A stretch of DNA of 64,000 bases from assembly GCF_900095745.1 (NCBI RefSeq), contig NZ_FMIR01000012.1, forward strand, positions 1 through 64,000, given 5' to 3'. Position numbers and translations under genes: made by a program. Shown here in pieces: positions 60,803-64,000 of this stretch. The first letter of the stretch is position 1. Every line of letters begins with the position of its first letter. This stretch comes from Microbacterium oxydans. Its GTDB lineage: Bacteria > Actinomycetota > Actinomycetes > Actinomycetales > Microbacteriaceae. Below the pieces are notes generated by a model. The model was not told the origin of the DNA and did not search any database. It saw nothing but the letters and a program-made list of their open reading frames with translations.

Positions 60803-60939
60803 CCCCGCCCCGCTCCGTGTTCCGCGTCGGCAGATCTCCGTCTGCAGGATGATGCAGATGGGACTTGAGACGGATGGCCTTTCCGCGACACACTTCTAGT
60901 GTCGAGGTAGCGGAGTTTCCGCTGGACCGGGGGGTCGTC

Positions 60940-61356
60940 ATGACGACAATGAGAGTGGCCAACGATTTGGCCGAAGTGATGGTGCCGATCGGTTACGTGG
61001 GTGCGGCCATCGCCGGTGCCTGTGCGATCGTCGCTGCGGTCGCGGTCATCCGCGGTTCCGGTGGTCTGACCGGGGGTGCGGTGGGCGTGTGGATCGTGGG
61101 CGCGCTGATGAGCTTCACCGCGTCGTTCGCACAGCAGTGGTTGCCGCTGATACTTGCGTGCTCCTCGCTCGTGGCGATGCTCGTCATCGGCGGTGTCGTG
61201 CGGGCCATCGTGAATGCGGCCGGAGTCGGGCGGACCGACGAGGCGGCGGCTGATGCACTGCCGCGCGCCGCGTCTACGGTCAAGCCCGCCGCGGTGTCGA
61301 AGCCGACGCTCGCGACGAAGTCCGCCGCGACGGCGTCGATCCCGGTCGTGTCCTGA
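60940..61356 (+). CDS. Small membrane protein, unknown function
   Basis: The 138-aa product has three hydrophobic helices (GYVGAAIAGACAIVAAVAVI, VGVWIVGALMSFTASFA, LPLILACSSLVAMLVIGGVV) and an Ala/Thr/Lys-rich tail. I do not recognise a family. The N-terminal Met at 60940 is preferred; an earlier in-frame start at 60865 would add 25 residues. It stands alone. Confidence 0.7.
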   Translation: MTTMRVANDLAEVMVPIGYVGAAIAGACAIVAAVAVIRGSGGLTGGAVGVWIVGALMSFTASFAQQWLPLILACSSLVAMLVIGGVVRAIVNAAGVGRTDEAAADALPRAASTVKPAAVSKPTLATKSAATASIPVVS

Positions 61357-61360
61357 GCGC

Positions 61361-63070
61361 TCAGCGGTAATCGCGGTCGCGGTGCTGTCCGGTCTCGTCG
61401 CCGGATCCGACCCGTGCCGCTTCCCGCGCACGCAGCTCGACGCGGCGGATCTTGCCGGAGATCGTCTTCGGCAGCTCGGGGACGAACTCGATGATCCGCA
61501 CCCACAGGTGCGACGACAGGCGGTCGTGCGCGTAGGCGAAGATCGCGCGAGCCGCGTCTTCCGCGCCGTCGGTGGCATCCGGGGTCAGGCAGACGTACGC
61601 CTTCGGCACGGCCAGACGCGTGGGGTCGGGGCTCGGGATCACGGCCGCCTCGATCACCAGGTCGTGCTCGAGCAGCACGGACTCGAGTTCGAAGGGCGAG
61701 ATCTTGTAGTCGGAGGCCTTGAACACGTCGTCCGAGCGACCGATGTAGGTGAGGTAGCCGTCGTCGTCGCGCACCGCGATGTCGCCGGTGTGGTGGAAGC
61801 CGCCCACCCGTGACTCCGCCGTCTTCTCCGGGTCGTCGTAGTAGCCGGCCATGAGTCCGAGCGGCGGCTGCGACAGATCGAGCGCGATCTCTCCCTCGCC
61901 CTCGACGATCTCTCCGGTGACCGGATCGAGCAGCACGACCGGGTAGCCGGGCAGAGGTCGTCCCATCGAGCCGACCTTGACGGTCTGGCCGGGCGAGTTG
62001 CCGATGCAGGCCGTCATCTCGGTCTGTCCGAAGCCGTCGCGGATCGTGCCGCCCCAGGCGTCGCGCACGCGGTCGATGACCTCCGGGTTCAGCGGCTCGC
62101 CCGCGCCGACCAGCTCGCGCGGCGGGTGGGTGAGACGCGCGAGGTCGGCCTGGATCAGCATCCGCCACACCGTCGGCGGTGCGCAGAAGGTGGACACGTG
62201 GTGGGTGTCCATGACCTTCATGAGGGTGTTCGCGTCGAAGCGGTCGTAGTTGTAGACGAACACGGTCGCCTCGGCCAGGAAGGGGGAGTAGAAGCTCGAC
62301 CACGCATGCTTCGCCCAGCCGGGGGACGAGATGTTGAGATGCACGTCGTCGGGCCGCACGCCGAGCCACCACATGGTCGACAGGTGCCCGACCGGGTACG
62401 AGACGTGGGTGTGCTGCACGAGCTTCGGCCGGTTCGTGGTGCCCGAGGTGAAGTAGAGCAGGGCGGTGTCGGTCGCGGGGGTCGGCCCGTCGGGCTCGAA
62501 GGCGATCGGTGCGGCGGTCGAGTCGGTGAAGCGCGCCCACTCGGAAGGGATGCCGTCGCCGACGCCGATGCGGAGGATGCCGGCGTCGATGTCCGCGAGC
62601 CGGTCGGCGAGCGGGCCGAGGGTGACGACCGCGCCCGCGCGACCGTGTTCGACGCGGTATGCGAGATCGGAGGCGGAGAGCAGCGTGGAGGTCGGGATCG
62701 ACACGGCGCCGATCTTCGTGATCGCGAGCATCACCTCCCACAGCTCGATCGTGTTGTTCAGCATCACGATCACGTGGTCGCCGCGGCGGATACCGAGACC
62801 GGTGAGCCAGGCCGCGACCTGATCGGAGCGCGTCGAGAGCTCGCCGTAGGTCCACGTGCGCAGGCTCAGGTCGGCCTCGACGATCTGCACCGCCGGCCGG
62901 TCGGGGTTCTCGCCGGCGATCACGTCGAACCACTCGAGTGCGAAGTTGAACTCGTCGACCTCGGGCCAGGCGAACCCCGCGCGGGCTGCGGCGTAGTCGG
63001 TGGCGTTCGCGAAGAGGAAGTCCCGCATCTCGCGAATGGTGTGCGTGGCGGCGGTGGCGCTGCGGCTCAT
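61361..63070 (-). CDS. Acyl-CoA synthetase (AMP-forming, AcsM-like)
   Basis: The 569-aa enzyme has the ANL-family motifs LLYFTSGTTNRPKLVQHTH (P-loop-like), DGFGQTEMT, TGDIAVRDDDGYLTYIGRSDDVFKASDYKISPFELE and the C-terminal KTISGKIRRVELR with the catalytic Lys. It activates an acyl acid to the adenylate and then the CoA ester. The branch resembles medium-chain acyl-CoA synthetases. AAGGGAG lies before the ATG. Confidence 0.92.
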   Translation of the reverse strand: MSRSATAATHTIREMRDFLFANATDYAAARAGFAWPEVDEFNFALEWFDVIAGENPDRPAVQIVEADLSLRTWTYGELSTRSDQVAAWLTGLGIRRGDHVIVMLNNTIELWEVMLAITKIGAVSIPTSTLLSASDLAYRVEHGRAGAVVTLGPLADRLADIDAGILRIGVGDGIPSEWARFTDSTAAPIAFEPDGPTPATDTALLYFTSGTTNRPKLVQHTHVSYPVGHLSTMWWLGVRPDDVHLNISSPGWAKHAWSSFYSPFLAEATVFVYNYDRFDANTLMKVMDTHHVSTFCAPPTVWRMLIQADLARLTHPPRELVGAGEPLNPEVIDRVRDAWGGTIRDGFGQTEMTACIGNSPGQTVKVGSMGRPLPGYPVVLLDPVTGEIVEGEGEIALDLSQPPLGLMAGYYDDPEKTAESRVGGFHHTGDIAVRDDDGYLTYIGRSDDVFKASDYKISPFELESVLLEHDLVIEAAVIPSPDPTRLAVPKAYVCLTPDATDGAEDAARAIFAYAHDRLSSHLWVRIIEFVPELPKTISGKIRRVELRAREAARVGSGDETGQHRDRDYR

Positions 63071-63134
63071 GGTGCTCCCTTGCTCCGGTGCGGACGTGCA
63101 TTCCATCTTCGCGCAGGTCATCCGGATCCCGGGG

Positions 63135-63602
63135 TCACCGCGGCAGGACGCCCGGTCCGTCGCGCAGTTCGAAGACGAGTTGGGTCTCGGTGCCGCGCAC
63201 GACCGGGTGCACCGTGATGTGCTCCAGCACGATGTCGCGGAGGGCCGTCGCGTCCTCCACCGCCACGTGTACGAGGAAGTCGTCGACCCCTGCCACATGG
63301 AACACCTGCAGCACCCGCGGGACGCCGGCGAGCGCGTCGAACAGCGCCGTCACCTTGGCGCCGGTGTGGTTCGCGAGGCGCACCTTGATGATCGCCTGCA
63401 GCGGGAACCCGAGGGCTGTGCCGTCGACGCGGATGCGGGTGTCGCGGATCACGCCCCGCTCACGCAGCGCCCGCACGCGGTGCGCGCAGGTCGATTCGGC
63501 GAGGCCGAGCCGATGCGCCAGGGCCTTGTTGGTCGTCTCGGCGTCACGCGTGAGGATCGCCAGCAGCTCGAGGTCGATCTCGTCGAGTTGTGCTTTCGCC
63601 AA
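63135..63602 (-). CDS. Lrp/AsnC-family transcriptional regulator
   Basis: The 155-aa regulator has an N-terminal HTH (IDLELLAILTRDAETTNKALAHRLGLAESTCAHRVRAL) and a C-terminal RAM domain (HVAGVDDFLVHVAVEDATALRDIVLEHI). The start is TTG at 63602 with AAAGG before it. It is divergent from the truncated Cys/Met enzyme gene, which it probably controls with an amino-acid signal. Confidence 0.92.
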   Translation of the reverse strand: MAKAQLDEIDLELLAILTRDAETTNKALAHRLGLAESTCAHRVRALRERGVIRDTRIRVDGTALGFPLQAIIKVRLANHTGAKVTALFDALAGVPRVLQVFHVAGVDDFLVHVAVEDATALRDIVLEHITVHPVVRGTETQLVFELRDGPGVLPR

Positions 63603-63632
63603 TGTGCGCGCCTTTCGGATGTCGGATGCTGC

Positions 63633-63672
63633 ACAGAATAGCGTTCAATGCCGAAACGATTGCATGTTCTGT
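63633..63672. promoter_or_regulatory. Inverted repeat between Lrp and Cys/Met genes
   Basis: ACAGAA (63633-63638) and TTCTGT (63667-63672) are perfect inverted arms in the 112-base divergent region. CAAT/ATTG lies inside. The spread arms fit an Lrp operator. Confidence 0.5.
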
Positions 63673-63714
63673 CGAGTTCCTGCGCGGATTCTGTGATTCC
63701 GGCAACGTGGAGGC

Positions 63715-64000
63715 ATGACTGCACCGCTGCATCCCGACACCGTCGCCGTCCACAGCGGGCGTTCCGATCTCGAGGGTCTCGGGGTCCACGCGCTGCCGAT
63801 CGACCTGTCGACCACGAATCCGCTGCCCGACATCGAGCGCGGTGGCGACTCCTACGAGGCGATGGCCACCGGAGGCCGCCCGCCCGCCGACGGCAGTATG
63901 GTCTACGCGCGACTGTGGAACCCGACGGTCGCCCGCTTCGAAGAGGCGCTTGCCGAGCTCGAGCATGCCGAGGCCGCGGTGGCCTTCGCCTCGGGCATGG
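63715..64000 (+). CDS. Cys/Met-metabolism PLP-dependent enzyme (truncated by the window)
   Basis: The first 95 residues of a trans-sulfuration-type PLP enzyme (MTAPLHPDTVAVHSGRSD, then DGSMVYARLWNPTVARFEEALAELEHAEAAVAFASGM) are present; the gene runs past 64000. The N-terminal pattern matches methionine gamma-lyase, cystathionine gamma-lyase and cystathionine gamma-synthase; the exact activity cannot be told from the fragment. AGGC precedes ATG 63715. It is divergent from an Lrp regulator. Confidence 0.85.
   Translation, partial: MTAPLHPDTVAVHSGRSDLEGLGVHALPIDLSTTNPLPDIERGGDSYEAMATGGRPPADGSMVYARLWNPTVARFEEALAELEHAEAAVAFASGM

Noticed and set aside
57736-60852. 1038-codon plus-strand ORF
   Set aside because: It runs antisense through the CycA-type gene and out of frame through the MATE gene. 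Its composition is low-complexity and no start is supported.

Overview
The window is high-GC DNA (near 70% by eye) with dense, short-spaced genes, many GTG starts, frequent 4-bp ATGA/GTGA overlaps and many starts that look leaderless. Codon use (abundant GATGCC/GGATGC) and the gene families suggest an actinobacterium of the Microbacteriaceae, most likely Microbacterium or a close relative. This is inferred from style and not from a marker gene. I see no rRNA, tRNA, CRISPR array, insertion sequence or prophage. The right edge cuts a Cys/Met-metabolism PLP enzyme.

Layout. 0-8 kb: carbohydrate use, with a family-1 sugar-binding lipoprotein, a GH78 alpha-L-rhamnosidase, a six-hairpin glycosidase and a secreted FG-GAP/GH99-like protein. 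8-16.4 kb: what looks like a complete ECF41-type sigma-factor regulon. Six promoters share the motif (T/C)GTCACA-N15-(C/T)GGTC and sit before three paralogous NAD(P)-binding SDRs, a classical SDR, a three-hydrolase operon, a membrane-protein gene and the sigma operon itself. The sigma gene is followed by a detached second copy of its SnoaL-like regulatory domain. 16.4-25 kb: Lrp/LysE exporter pair, S4 protein, an OmpR-type two-component system with a PepSY-like target and shared operator repeats, an Imm5-like/DUF6194 pair divergent from a double-HTH MerR protein, and a TY-Chap-like gene.

24.9-31.3 kb: a sugar ABC transporter with a cytoplasmic serine hydrolase, divergent from an RpiR/MurR-type regulator and a NamZ-family (DUF1343) exo-N-acetylmuramidase. 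Together these suggest peptidoglycan-sugar scavenging. 31.3-36.7 kb: DeoR regulator with a divergent small operon, RibD-like reductase, hicAB, LLM flavin oxidoreductase, a Phd/RelE pair and a zeta-toxin-like kinase. 36.8-42.5 kb: a tight six-gene operon joining a divergent S-adenosylhomocysteine-hydrolase homologue, an SAH/MTA-deaminase-type amidohydrolase, a DUF985 cupin and a polar amino-acid ABC transporter.

42.6-64 kb: PnuC, GNAT, DUF808, MsrB-MsrA, an alpha/beta hydrolase, a Fur-family regulator with its catalase, a cyclase-fold protein, phosphatase, J-domain protein, IMPACT/YigZ protein, aldo/keto reductase divergent from an MMPL exporter with a NarL-type two-component system, a CycA-type permease divergent from a MATE exporter, an acyl-CoA synthetase, and an Lrp regulator divergent from the truncated Cys/Met enzyme.

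The most interesting parts are the ECF41 regulon, where the promoters can be read directly and the regulatory domain is duplicated and diverged, and the SAH-hydrolase-like/deaminase/transporter operon, which may be an undescribed nucleoside-thioether uptake and salvage route.
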